Below are positions 17,601-25,665 of a stretch of 64,000 nt of DNA, one piece after another. The first letter of the stretch is position 1. Each line of letters opens with the position of its first letter. The translations under genes were made by a program, and so were the position numbers. Source of the DNA: Mesorhizobium sp. M1C.F.Ca.ET.210.01.1.1 (GTDB lineage Bacteria; Pseudomonadota; Alphaproteobacteria; Rhizobiales; Rhizobiaceae). Under the pieces are notes generated by a model. The model saw nothing but the letters and a program-made list of their open reading frames with translations. It was not told where the DNA came from and did not search any database. Location of the stretch: NCBI RefSeq assembly GCF_004791585.1, contig NZ_SRUU01000024.1, positions 1 through 64,000 of the forward strand, in the 5' to 3' direction.

Positions 17601-17881
17601 AACGCTGGATCCTCGGGTGCCTTTGTAGCTGCAGCGATGAGCATCGACCTAAACACGCTCGATCGCCGACGCGCCCACCATTTCGACATCTGATAGATCG
17701 GCTTGCCCGCGTTGCCTTCGATGACGGCCACCTGGTTCACGGGCAAGATCGGAAAATCAACCTCAAGACAGGTCTTCGGACGATTCGGATCGGCGAAATC
17801 AACCGTCTCCAATGCAACCGTCTTGCCAGCACCAACCGCGCGAGCCACCTCTTGAGCAATAAATTCCTTCTTCCTGGCCAT
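14639..17881 (-). CDS. DUF1156-type DNA methyltransferase with zinc ribbons (PglXI-like)
   Basis: The 1080-residue protein has an N-terminal DUF1156 part with NQVAVIEGNAGKPIYQMSKWWARRR, the SAM-binding motif ADIFMGGGTT near residue 115, and the catalytic DPPF motif (LCITDPPFGDLMQYAEW) in the middle. Between them lie Cys pairs (CASC, CPSC, CAHC) typical of zinc ribbons. Relatives serve as the methylase PglXI of BREX type 3 and in DUF499-associated antiphage operons. It starts 12 bases after the PglZ-like gene. The stretch at about 15.75-16.2 kb is much more AT-rich than the ends (20 G+C in the 60 bases from 15841), suggesting mosaic origin. Motifs are intact. Confidence 0.85.
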   Translation of the reverse strand: MARKKEFIAQEVARAVGAGKTVALETVDFADPNRPKTCLEVDFPILPVNQVAVIEGNAGKPIYQMSKWWARRRSSVFRSMLIAAATKAPEDPALAAKLVWDNYYSNHQKKGAFKHLRVADIFMGGGTTLVEGSRLGMQMSGNDLNPVAWFVVKQEMADVDLDEVKQLLANIEAEVKPQIAPFYYCDGPNGEKGTWTHKPSNKVMGPDFDPLSITPEERKDYVYEGPETIYVFWSKHGPCQVTGCGHRTPIMANPVMAVKTLMVKSWEHECASCRATFDVEDAEARMAPDVPLYVAPDEKPYAILDPKGRVVCPSCRYSSMVKLGKSKKKKIELALVVHPDWLSGSSGLDANGVPFGGSAQDDADTTSSWNLHRAQSMRLLEVRGTETIELTNAVTGGVKTQTVIPIWVECPETKKRFRTDEGGGTVPKKSNFACAHCGSVQDVLDSTFRTRKTAPYQAIAIQGSSPRRKETSKPYGGRFFSPITNTKSLDAAEREWQHRKDRDLSPFWPKEELPYGLEADFWSVRRHGYTHWYTMFNHRQLLCLSILSKAIHESRGRYSESAVDLVISAFQQYLRNQCMMTIWNMQADKLEPQFAKNNFRPKAMPVENSFFGEDGRGNWTSCCEKIIETIEWARTPWELVANGSLNVDGVSGKSEKVYIGDKVRSDAVIINCGSSTDIEFLGDEEIDLCITDPPFGDLMQYAEWSDFFYVWLRPILKDKYPKVFGSVQTPKDLEVVSNKARNPEGPDEFYRRLLTSCWSAVRRKLKAGGILAFTFHHSQDEPWIDVLESLFEAGFILEATFPVRGDETKGDGQYGSQKVEYDIVHVCRKRTEEPKPVSWGRMRREVLADVRQLQGLLENHARAGLPAADLQVIRRGKALEYFSRHYGKVFVDEGRAISVKDALVGINQLIEEDTNKTTESPPVTAEPITRQFLRIFNGQAELARDQMQKLLRGSGIAPDEFTNRGWATEEKKVFHLADPRVFALDWQGRHRRRLTADLDQALVLIGACYDGSGINASDTLKNENFKPHPALKSLLEWLSRHGATQPKRNASSRALTIYNNWASSHKEAVAQMSLFQEDGT

Positions 17882-17893
17882 GCACGGTGTTCC

Positions 17894-18883
17894 TTACTTC
17901 GTCATTTCTACAAACGGTGACAGCATCTCGAGCAGGGATAGCCCACCATGCGCCAGCGTGGGGTATCCACCCTGGCTGCGCCATTTCCATCGACCGACAG
18001 CGAGCAGATGCTTGCCATGCGGACTGTCCGCTTGCATAGCGACCGGAGGCACGAACGGGCCGGGATCGTGTTCGCCAGCAACGAGGCGACCGCTCTTGAG
18101 GACGCCCTTGAGAAAGGCCGCCTGTTCATCCGCGGCATCGAAGAACAAGCCGGTTGCAGCGTAGCCGTGGTCGGACGTGATCACTAACTGCCTGCCTGTA
18201 GCGAGCCGCTCAACAAAGTCCCAAAAATCATCGCTGGTGAGTTGAGCGACAATGTCACGGGTAAGGGTGTCGAGCCCCTGACCTGCGCCGGAGCCGTCGT
18301 GCAGCTTGCTATCCGGCCACTGGTGCCAGAAGATCCAATCGGGAGACGGATCGATGAGATCGGCGCAGTCCTTCCATGGCAGATCGACGCACTCGGTTCT
18401 TGCGGGCACGAGACGATGTGCCTTGCCGCCGCCGTTATTCTGTAGCTGGCTCCGACTGTTGAAGCCGAGGGCGCGAGCAAAGGCACTGGTCTCGCTCGGC
18501 ACTTCAGCCCCATGCGCAGTCGTGCTGTGAACCGTCAAACCACGCACCTTTGCGCCCTCGATCAGCCAAGGGAGCTCCCGCAGGCTTAGCCCGTCGAGGA
18601 TAAGGATGGCCTTGGCGCTGTACGGCGATGACCACCAATCCACGAGACGATCGGCGTTCCGGTCGACGGCGTCGCCGAACTGCTCCCAAAGATCCCACCC
18701 CGCCGCTGCAAGGAAGTGGTCAAGCTCGCCGATGGCGCGGTCCCGCCTGGTGACTTCCCCCGACGCGCTGGTCACGGAGAACGGCTGAACACACACCGAG
18801 ATCACGCCGTCGATGATTACACGCCAAGCATTGGCAGGCGCTACGGTCGTGAGTGCGCGAAACTGATCCAGGGCGAGGGCCAT
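17894..18883 (-). CDS. PglZ-like alkaline phosphatase-superfamily protein
   Basis: The 329-residue protein shows the ordered motifs of the PglZ branch of the alkaline phosphatase superfamily: ILILDGLS (Asp97, Ser100), a middle THAHG-like segment, VITSDHGYAATG (Asp238, His239) and LAHGGLSLLEMLSPFV (His312). PglZ is the hallmark of BREX phage defence, but BREX PglZ proteins are about twice this length, so this is a single-domain form. Its ATG overlaps the DUF499 stop as ATGA and the DUF1156 gene follows by 12 bases. The substrate is unknown. The assignment rests on motif order and position. Confidence 0.8.
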   Translation of the reverse strand: MALALDQFRALTTVAPANAWRVIIDGVISVCVQPFSVTSASGEVTRRDRAIGELDHFLAAAGWDLWEQFGDAVDRNADRLVDWWSSPYSAKAILILDGLSLRELPWLIEGAKVRGLTVHSTTAHGAEVPSETSAFARALGFNSRSQLQNNGGGKAHRLVPARTECVDLPWKDCADLIDPSPDWIFWHQWPDSKLHDGSGAGQGLDTLTRDIVAQLTSDDFWDFVERLATGRQLVITSDHGYAATGLFFDAADEQAAFLKGVLKSGRLVAGEHDPGPFVPPVAMQADSPHGKHLLAVGRWKWRSQGGYPTLAHGGLSLLEMLSPFVEMTK

Positions 18884-21636
18884 CAGTTGCTCTCCTTATC
18901 TACGGAGAGCTCGAAGGTCATGCCGTCGGGCAGTTTTTTCAGTAACTCCTTTAACTGCGCGCCGGTCGCGGCCGTGACCTTCAACGTCACTTCCCGAACC
19001 GGCGTAGCAGGGCCGATTCCCCAACCCTCAAGCTTGCCTATCAGGTTGAGAGGTGAAGTCGCCGGGTTGGACAGGGTCGTCCGCGAGCCGGGCGAGGTTT
19101 CACCAAAAATGCCACTACTAGGCGCCTGCTGCTCCGATCCGGGTCCTAAAGGAGGATACGAGAGGGCCTCCCCAGGGCTTGCGGTCGGCGTGGGCGTTGC
19201 CCCACTACCGAAACCACCTCCAGGTAGGTCGTTTGGCGCCACCACTGGCGATGCTGATCCGCCGGAAGACGGCACGGCCGAGGGGGGAAGCAGGAAAATC
19301 TCATCGAGCTGCCGCCCGCTGTAGGCCAGCTTGGGTCGCAGCCTCTTCCACGCCGCGTCCTCATCCTCGCCGGCTTGGGCTTGAAGGTACTCCATTCCGC
19401 GAAGATTGATTGCCACCTTGCCTCGCGCGCACATGCGCACGACGCGTTCCTTCATCGCGATCTCACCGAGCCAGGGAATGCAGTCCTGGCCTGCCGGCCG
19501 CGGCTCCTGGAGCTCTCGTAGCAGTTTGCCCACGGCAGCGTTGTCGCTCGCCGCCTCGAGCACAAGCGCTTCAAAATCTTCGGGCACGAAGATGTCATTG
19601 ATTAGCGCCTGCTCAATGGCGTCCGGTATCTTAGCGCCTTGTTCGCGCAACGTCTCTACGTGGAACTCGCACTTCGTGGGTTCTGTAAAGTTCCAGCGAT
19701 GCAACACGGCGAAGCGGTCGAACCGTTTCTTCAGAATATCTCGAAGCTCATTTTGATACTTCGTCTGGAGCTTCCGATATTCCGGGTTCTGGACACCCCA
19801 TTCCTGCGCCTTCATCTCGGCGCGCGCGAGGATCAACAGATCATGGTCATAAAAGGCGTTCGTCGTCCCGGCGCGCGGCAGCAGGAAGCGAACGGTGTTG
19901 CGGCGCTTCTGGAGATGATCTTTCGACCACCGCCCAAGGCGTTCGCTCAGCCGGTCCGGCTCCTCCGGCAACACGAGGATCGGCAGGCGTTCATCCCATC
20001 TCTCCGGCTGCTCAGTCTCGTCTAGGCCTGACCAGGGATCGTTCAGCCACGTGCGCGGCAGGGCAATGACGCGGAAGGTACGCGCCACCTCCTCGGAGCC
20101 GCCGATGACATAGCGCGTCTCCTTCGCCAATTGTTCGAGATCGGACCCATCCGCGAAGAGCTTGTCGTTCCGGGCGGAAGCCATGACCTTGGCCTGTGGG
20201 TTCTCCTCCTCCTTGAAGACAAGCCGCGCACCATCTTGATGGATGTTGAAGCTGTTCTCGATGATCGTTGCCAATTCGACCTGAAAGGCGTTGTCGTCGA
20301 TTGGCTTGCTCTGAGTGATATCCGCCTGAAGAACGGCTGGTTCGGCGCCCGCAAGATTTCCAACTGCGATTGAGCGAAGCCACAACGCGCCCACGATTTC
20401 CTGCAAGTGGGGAACCTTCGACGCGTGATCTGAGACCGCCTCAGTGACCGAGGTCAAATTTCGCAACGCCTTGTCGCGAAGCGTCCGATGTTGCTGGTTA
20501 GCGACCGAATCCAGGAGCGCGCCAATGCCCGAGGCGTCGTCATCCATCCTAAAATCCGCCGCGGTCAACACGGGCGTTTGGTCTCCACGGCTCTTGAAGA
20601 GATTTGCCAGAATTCTGATCAGATCTCGTGTCTCTTGAGCATCGGTGGCGACGAGGACCTGATCTTCCAGCAACTGAAGAAGATGCGGCGCAAAGGGCCA
20701 CGACTCAATAAAGTCCCGTTGCTTGCGATCCTGCTCTGCCGCCGGCGTGCTCAAGAGCCGGAAATATTCCGAAATGTGACGCGCCAAGGCGGCCTCGATC
20801 GATGCCGACGTGATTTGGAGCCTGTTTTCGAAGAGGCGGTGCAACAGCATCCGTCGCCGATCGTGCTGGATCCGCTCCGGGCTTCCGCCGGCCTTGAAAT
20901 CGATCTGCACAGGGTTGACGCGATGTATCTGCTGATATGCGTCCGTTTCGCCGTTTCGTACTGAAACGACGAGAACAAGGAGCTCAGGATGCTCCTTGGC
21001 GATCTCAGACAGGATCTGGATGAAATTGAACGCCCAGTGCTTCCACGGATACTGTTTGGTGTTCGTGAGGCCATCGTACCAGGTCTGAAATTCATCCAGC
21101 AGCAGCATGACAGGTTTATGCCGAAGGAGTTCCAGGATGAGTTGGTCAGACGGAATATCCGTCTTCGCCGAACCCATGCCTTCCCACTTGCCTTTGATGT
21201 AGGCACCGTGCGGATGCTGCTCGAACAGAAGGTCCCAAAGAAACTTGTATCGCTGCCGATGAAGGCTCTCGCCGATGACGAGCGTCCCGTCGCGAAGCTG
21301 GATGTCGCCAATGTGGGGATCGCCCAGGGTTGTTGACCAATTCTTCAGCCATGCGCCGGTTGAGGCTGCGTCGTTGATCGCATGATACAGCGCAGCCATC
21401 AAGTGAGATTTGCCAAGACCGCGCTCGCCGATGACGACGACGGGCCGTCCTTGGTCCGGCCCGACAGCTTCGATGCCCTTCAACAGGTCATGCGTCGGAT
21501 ACGTAATCTCGAGAAAATCTTTAGCCGCAATCTGGGTCGCGCCAGTGTTAGATTCGTTCGACAGCTCGATTGCGGTCCCCCTAAGGCGCCGCCCTTTGAA
21601 TTCTGTTCGAAGATTAAGCCCGAGCACTTTACCCAC
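18883..21636 (-). CDS. DUF499 AAA+ ATPase (BrxC/PglY-like)
   Basis: This first gene of the defence operon encodes 917 residues. Walker A is VVVIGERGLGKSHLMAALYH (67-86) and Walker B is VMLLLDEFQTW (near 175-186). The rest matches the long helical body of DUF499 ATPases found in BREX (BrxC/PglY) and in DUF499-DUF1156 antiphage systems. The C-terminal ~90 residues are Pro/Gly/Ser-rich and probably a flexible linker before a small terminal domain. About 280 bases without a gene precede it and should hold the operon promoter; I could not pick a clear -35/-10 pair. Confidence 0.85.
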   Translation of the reverse strand: MGKVLGLNLRTEFKGRRLRGTAIELSNESNTGATQIAAKDFLEITYPTHDLLKGIEAVGPDQGRPVVVIGERGLGKSHLMAALYHAINDAASTGAWLKNWSTTLGDPHIGDIQLRDGTLVIGESLHRQRYKFLWDLLFEQHPHGAYIKGKWEGMGSAKTDIPSDQLILELLRHKPVMLLLDEFQTWYDGLTNTKQYPWKHWAFNFIQILSEIAKEHPELLVLVVSVRNGETDAYQQIHRVNPVQIDFKAGGSPERIQHDRRRMLLHRLFENRLQITSASIEAALARHISEYFRLLSTPAAEQDRKQRDFIESWPFAPHLLQLLEDQVLVATDAQETRDLIRILANLFKSRGDQTPVLTAADFRMDDDASGIGALLDSVANQQHRTLRDKALRNLTSVTEAVSDHASKVPHLQEIVGALWLRSIAVGNLAGAEPAVLQADITQSKPIDDNAFQVELATIIENSFNIHQDGARLVFKEEENPQAKVMASARNDKLFADGSDLEQLAKETRYVIGGSEEVARTFRVIALPRTWLNDPWSGLDETEQPERWDERLPILVLPEEPDRLSERLGRWSKDHLQKRRNTVRFLLPRAGTTNAFYDHDLLILARAEMKAQEWGVQNPEYRKLQTKYQNELRDILKKRFDRFAVLHRWNFTEPTKCEFHVETLREQGAKIPDAIEQALINDIFVPEDFEALVLEAASDNAAVGKLLRELQEPRPAGQDCIPWLGEIAMKERVVRMCARGKVAINLRGMEYLQAQAGEDEDAAWKRLRPKLAYSGRQLDEIFLLPPSAVPSSGGSASPVVAPNDLPGGGFGSGATPTPTASPGEALSYPPLGPGSEQQAPSSGIFGETSPGSRTTLSNPATSPLNLIGKLEGWGIGPATPVREVTLKVTAATGAQLKELLKKLPDGMTFELSVDKESN

Positions 21637-21913
21637 CCCTTCATTGTCACGCCTGAGCCGTAAGGCTTTTGTCGACTGTCCTCAATCACTCATACGCGTT
21701 TTCCAGATTCTCGCATGGTACCGTAGCCTCTCCGATTCACTTCCCCCGTCAGCTATTGCGACGCAGATCCGAGCAGCATTGCTGACAACGTGCCGATGTG
21801 GTGCGTCTACCAAGCGGCCGGGTCATGGCGATCGAGTGCAATGTGTCAAACTCTAGCGTCAATTCTTATAACGGCTGGTACATGATACGGGTGGCAAAGC
21901 GGCCCTATTAGTA

Positions 21914-22507
21914 TCAGCTAGGCCAATCGCCTGTCTCTCGGCTCGCGATGTAGGCGTCGACCGTCTGCGGCAGGATTGCATCGTTGAGCGTGAGAATCGC
22001 TTGCAGCAAATGCTCGCGGATGCCCGACCGGGACTGCTTGTCGCCGGCATTCCCAATGGCTGCGCAGATACCGAGAAAGACGAACTCCAGGCGCCGGCAT
22101 TCCTCTAAATCGATACCTTTTTTGAAAATTACGTCGTCGATGACGTGATGCCACTCCGGTTCGTTCTTTGCCGAGCACGGGCAGGCACAAAACCGCTGGC
22201 CCTGGAACAGCTGGCCCCCTTCCCATAGGTAGCCTTTGTCGCGGTAAACGATGCGGGCCCCGTTCCGGGTCGTCGTCGGGTAACCCCTGTGCTTGGGGTT
22301 AGAACAATTGCTGTGCCGGGTGACAACAAAAAAACCGTACATACCGGCCGCCGTCACGTACTCATTCAACGTTGCCTCGAGACTACGGCGAATGATGCTA
22401 TTCGGCGTAGTCGTATCCCATCCATACCAGCCGTTGGCATTCTGGATCTCGCCGACCTGCTCCAGCAGTGCCCTCCGGAGGCCGACACGAAATTTGAAAA
22501 TATCCAC
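21914..22507 (-). CDS. Hypothetical protein with a Cys/His cluster
   Basis: The protein is 197 residues from a GTG preceded by GGGAG. Residues 67-121 carry NCSNPKH, CACPC and WHH, an arrangement that could bind zinc, embedded in an otherwise alpha/beta protein. I do not recognise the family. It lies between the defence operon and a GIY-YIG gene on the same strand, about 280 bases upstream of the DUF499 start. The three genes could be one island, but nothing shows a common transcript. Confidence 0.6.
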   Translation of the reverse strand: MDIFKFRVGLRRALLEQVGEIQNANGWYGWDTTTPNSIIRRSLEATLNEYVTAAGMYGFFVVTRHSNCSNPKHRGYPTTTRNGARIVYRDKGYLWEGGQLFQGQRFCACPCSAKNEPEWHHVIDDVIFKKGIDLEECRRLEFVFLGICAAIGNAGDKQSRSGIREHLLQAILTLNDAILPQTVDAYIASRETGDWPS

Positions 22508-22605
22508 ATATATACTCCCTGATGGCGGACTTATTTCTGTAAAATCGTATCTGCAATTTTATGATTACCTCGCCGAATCGGCTCCACAGCTGGGCCTTCA
22601 CGGGT

Positions 22606-23064
22606 CTAATGGGTATTGAACTCATCCAACGGTAGGCCGTACTCGAGGTGAGCGTAGAGTTCGAGCAGATACTGGGCCACTGGATCGGCAACATCCACGA
22701 AACGGACGTTCATCAACTTCACCAGCTCGATCTGTCGATAGAACTCTGCCCGGAACACGTCTTCTTTCGAAAGGGCGCGACGTGATCCCTCCGCTGTATA
22801 GGTTGCGGTCCGCTCGAGGAGGCGCCGCGCGCGCTTGAAGGCAAAGGATGCGGAGTAGTGGCTTTTGGCAGTATGGCCGCGAAGGCGACCTTGCAGATTT
22901 CGCGTCCGCCCGACATGGACGGGGACGGTATCTTCGAAAAACACGTAGACCCCCGCCTTGCCCAGGTGCGCCGCCACGCCCTTGGCGGGAAACGGTGGCG
23001 ATGCGTGAAGCTCGGCGAACAGGGCAGGGATTGCCGCCGTTGCCGTTGCAAAATGCTCGTTCAT
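22606..23064 (-). CDS. GIY-YIG nuclease-like protein
   Basis: From the ATG at 23064, which has GGGGGAGGGG in front, the product is 152 residues. It carries the GIY-YIG core: GVYVFFED for the GIY strand, VHVGRTRNLQGRLRGH for the YIG strand with the conserved Arg and Asn, and a downstream helix with Glu (SKEDVFRAEFYRQIE). GIY-YIG domains cut DNA in repair, homing and restriction enzymes. The Tyr residues of both motifs are replaced by Val and His, so activity is not certain. It neighbours the defence operon. Confidence 0.65.
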   Translation of the reverse strand: MNEHFATATAAIPALFAELHASPPFPAKGVAAHLGKAGVYVFFEDTVPVHVGRTRNLQGRLRGHTAKSHYSASFAFKRARRLLERTATYTAEGSRRALSKEDVFRAEFYRQIELVKLMNVRFVDVADPVAQYLLELYAHLEYGLPLDEFNTH

Positions 23065-23412
23065 GGCCCCTCCCCCGCGCAAACGCGCCATTATCGTATT
23101 TCTCCAAATACGCTTTTACGACGAGGTTTGGTCCAAGTTCGAACCGACCCTCCATTGCTCACCCGGCGCGAGCTGTATCCCAAGCTGCCGATCGAACTGA
23201 CCGAAAAGTGGCCCAAAATGGAAGCGGCCTACAAGTCGGTCAATCCATTCCCTGCCGCCTCCATGTCGTAGCGCAACACAAGCGTCGTTCAGCATTTTCT
23301 ATCCCGCGGGCGTGCCGGTCCGCAGGCGAGCATATAAACTTGAACGCTGGGAACTCGCCTATCAAGATCGAAGGCACTTGTGGCGCACATCTCAGCGGCT
23401 CCGGGCTAAATG
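23065..23412. other. No gene recognised
   Basis: Between the GIY-YIG gene and the DUF1612 gene, both leftward, I see only short frames and no hairpin with a T-run. The promoter of the GIY-YIG gene should lie at its left end. Confidence 0.4.
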
Positions 23413-24594
23413 TTAGACAAATCCCCACGCCCTGTAACGCCCCCGGCCCGTCACCTCGCGCACGGCGAGCTCGGCGACGAGGCCGAGCGCGGCGCGCTGG
23501 CTGACCTTAAGCTCGGCCGCGATCAGCCCGGCCGATACCACCGGCCGCGCCAGCACGAGCTCGATCAGCGCTGGCAGGCTCGAATTTTTGCGCCTGTTCC
23601 TGAGCCGACGCTCCATCTGGCTTTTGGCCATCATCAACCGGTCGAGCTCCTTCAATCCGGCTGCGGCGGCTTCTGCAAAGGCGTCGAGGACGCCCAGCAG
23701 GCGGGTGATCTGGTCGCGCGCCCGCCGCCGGTCCCGCGGAACGGCCCGCAATCCGGCATTGAGGCACAACAGATGCGAGCCGACCTTGCCGCGTTCCCTG
23801 AGCAGCGCAGCGACCAGCAGCGTGCCGAGCCAATGCTGATGTTGCAGCGGTTCGATTTCTTGCCAGGCCTCCCAGGCGATCGCCGCGGCCAGCACGGCCG
23901 GCGTGTTTTCGCCGTGCAGCCGGTCGACCACCGCCAGCCAGTCGGCCAGCCGCTGGTCCTCGCTCCAGTCGAGGTCGCGGATCAGCGGCCCGAAGCTGTC
24001 TAACGAAGCCGCCTCCTGCGACCTAGCCCTCTGCCCTGCCGTGTCGACCTCCGGGCTGTCTGCGAGCGGCGCGAAATTCTCGCCCGCCAGCAGCCGGCTG
24101 GAGCGGGCCAGCACGGCGTCGATCTCGGCCAGTTCCTCGGCAAGAGCGTCAAGGCTTTCGCCGGCGTCGCCGTCCGGCCAGGCGGCGGCCGTCGCGGCAT
24201 CGGGCTGGGAGCCGGCCCGTCCAAGACTCGCCCCGTCTCCGCCCTGCTCTTCGCGGCCGCGCAGCGCCGTAACGCCAGAGCGAGAAAGCGCCCAGTCGGG
24301 CTTGTGCGCAAAAATCCGGCGGCGGGCGCGCAGCACGGCATGCGCCCGGGTGATCTCGTGGGTCGGGGTGCGGATGTCCATGTGGGCGTCGTGCAGCACG
24401 AGGTCTTCTGTATGGACGAGTTCGCCGTCGAGCCACAGCGCGGCGGCCGCGTCGGCGAAGTGGGAGCGTTGCAAAAACCCGTCGCGGACCGGGCTTTTTT
24501 GCAGCCGCTCGTCAAGGCGAGCCAGAAGGTCTTCGGCGCGGGTGAGCGGCCCGATTAGGGTCTTTAGGGGCAGATCGGCGAATTCGTAAGCCAT
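23413..24594 (-). CDS. RHE_PE00001/DUF1612-type helix-turn-helix plasmid protein
   Basis: The 393-residue protein begins MAYEFADLPLKTLIGPLTRA and has the layout of the RHE_PE00001 (DUF1612) family common on rhizobial plasmids: an N-terminal ~90-residue domain, an Ala/Glu-rich variable middle, and a C-terminal helix-turn-helix (VSAGLIAAELKVSQRAALGL) at about residues 350-370. Its role is not established; it usually accompanies plasmid stability genes, as here (toxin-antitoxin and recombinase). A long imperfect palindrome 24 bases upstream of the ATG is a likely operator. Confidence 0.8.
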   Translation of the reverse strand: MAYEFADLPLKTLIGPLTRAEDLLARLDERLQKSPVRDGFLQRSHFADAAAALWLDGELVHTEDLVLHDAHMDIRTPTHEITRAHAVLRARRRIFAHKPDWALSRSGVTALRGREEQGGDGASLGRAGSQPDAATAAAWPDGDAGESLDALAEELAEIDAVLARSSRLLAGENFAPLADSPEVDTAGQRARSQEAASLDSFGPLIRDLDWSEDQRLADWLAVVDRLHGENTPAVLAAAIAWEAWQEIEPLQHQHWLGTLLVAALLRERGKVGSHLLCLNAGLRAVPRDRRRARDQITRLLGVLDAFAEAAAAGLKELDRLMMAKSQMERRLRNRRKNSSLPALIELVLARPVVSAGLIAAELKVSQRAALGLVAELAVREVTGRGRYRAWGFV

Positions 24595-24617
24595 TGATTC
24601 CTTTGTAGTGGATTCGC

Positions 24618-24652
24618 GTGATGGAAGCTAAATTATTTTTAACTTCCGTCAC
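24618..24652 (-). promoter_or_regulatory. Long imperfect palindrome upstream of the DUF1612 gene
   Basis: GTGATGGAAGCTAAA (24618-24632) and TTTAACTTCCGTCAC (24638-24652) pair at 13 of 15 positions around a five-base centre. It sits in the promoter position of the DUF1612 gene and may be bound by that helix-turn-helix protein. Confidence 0.55.
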
Positions 24653-24680
24653 TGGCGATGATCCTGGGAGTCATGGCTAA

Positions 24681-24707
24681 CTATCGATAAGTACCTCTTA
24701 TCGATAG
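24681..24707. repeat. Perfect 11-bp inverted repeat, possible recombination site
   Basis: CTATCGATAAG (24681-24691) and CTTATCGATAG (24697-24707) flank five bases; one more base pair extends the arms to 12. No T-run adjoins it, so a terminator is unlikely. Arms of this size around a short spacer resemble core sites of tyrosine recombinases, and such an enzyme is encoded 1 kb away. A regulator operator is the alternative. Confidence 0.5.
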
Positions 24708-24840
24708 TCATGGATTTGGCGGCTCAGAGCCGCTAGACTCGGCGCAAAGCATGGCTGCAACGGCCCCAGAAACCCGCCTGGAAGACACCTCGATGGAGAT
24801 TGCCCTGACGCCCGCCGGCTTGCCGCAACTTCAGCCGGCG

Positions 24841-25272
24841 TTACGCCGTGCGCGACGTGCTGGTATGCGCCTGGCCTGTCGCGATGGCGACAAACCGGCG
24901 CTTGACCGCGGCAAACAACGCCGGCGGCAGCGGCCCGTAATAGCCGCTCTCCGTCTCCAGCGGCCGGATGTCGGGGCCCGGCCAGGCGAACCGGTTGCTT
25001 TCCGTCAAAACGATCCACGACCGCTCGCCGTCGAGCTGCAAGCGCAGCTTGACCGCAGCCGGGATCTCGATGGCATCGTTAGGATCGGACGGCGGCGTGT
25101 GGGTGATCGGCAGGACCCGAACGACCGGCGAGCCGTCCTCCTGCATGGCGACCAGTGCCAGCACCAGGCAGGGACGGTCCTTGTCGCCTTCTTCGCGGCC
25201 CTCGCGATGTTGCCAATGCCAGAGATAGGAATAGCGGAAGACGTGGCCGACCTTGATTTCAGTCGGCAGCAT
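24841..25272 (-). CDS. PemK/MazF-like toxin
   Basis: The 143-residue protein begins with IKVGHVFRYSYLWHWQHREG and has the RPCLVLALV strand and a later SWIVLTESNRFAWPG segment, as in plasmid PemK-like growth inhibitors of rhizobia. MazF/PemK toxins are ribosome-independent mRNA endonucleases. The ATG at 25272 lies inside the antitoxin gene (14-base overlap), the usual order with the antitoxin first. It likely acts in plasmid maintenance. Confidence 0.75.
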   Translation of the reverse strand: MLPTEIKVGHVFRYSYLWHWQHREGREEGDKDRPCLVLALVAMQEDGSPVVRVLPITHTPPSDPNDAIEIPAAVKLRLQLDGERSWIVLTESNRFAWPGPDIRPLETESGYYGPLPPALFAAVKRRFVAIATGQAHTSTSRTA

Positions 25273-25582
25273 TTTTTGCCGTCAGGCCTTTTGCCCCGGA
25301 GGATTTTGACCCAAAGGGTTTTGACCCAGCGAGCTCGTCGTTGAGATGGTCGAGACCCGGCTCCATTTCGGAGGCTTCGACCGCAGCGATCTCGTCCGCG
25401 CTGAGCTCCGCTGTCAGCTCGACCCGCCGGTCGCGCTTCGACAGCCGGACAAAATCCTCGTAAGCCAGCAAAACGGTGCGCGGGCGGCCGTTCTTGGTGA
25501 TAATGACCGGGTCGCGGACCGCGGCATCCTGATAGGCGCCAAAATTTTTCGAGACGGCGGCGGCGGTGACGGTGGTGGTCAT
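25259..25582 (-). CDS. Phd/YefM-type antitoxin
   Basis: The 107-residue protein begins MTTTVTAAAVSKNFGAYQDA and has the PVIITKNGRPRTVLLAYEDF motif of Phd/YefM antitoxins, whose N-terminus binds DNA and whose C-terminus neutralises the toxin. The ATG at 25582 has GGAG at the right distance; the frame stays open further upstream, over the divergent recombinase gene, but without a plausible start. The C-terminus is a Lys/Ser/Gly-rich tail. Autoregulation of the pair is expected from the family. Confidence 0.85.
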   Translation of the reverse strand: MTTTVTAAAVSKNFGAYQDAAVRDPVIITKNGRPRTVLLAYEDFVRLSKRDRRVELTAELSADEIAAVEASEMEPGLDHLNDELAGSKPFGSKSSGAKGLTAKNAAD

Positions 25583-25665
25583 CGGCGAAACTCCTTTGTT
25601 CCGGAATATACGGGCTTTCCGGGCTTTCCGCAAGTTTCGGGCGCCAGCCAGATGGAGACGAGCCA

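Noticed and set aside
7049..21636. Standard BREX or DISARM label
   Set aside because: brxA, brxB, brxL, brxF and drmA, drmB, drmC were not found; only part of each set is present.
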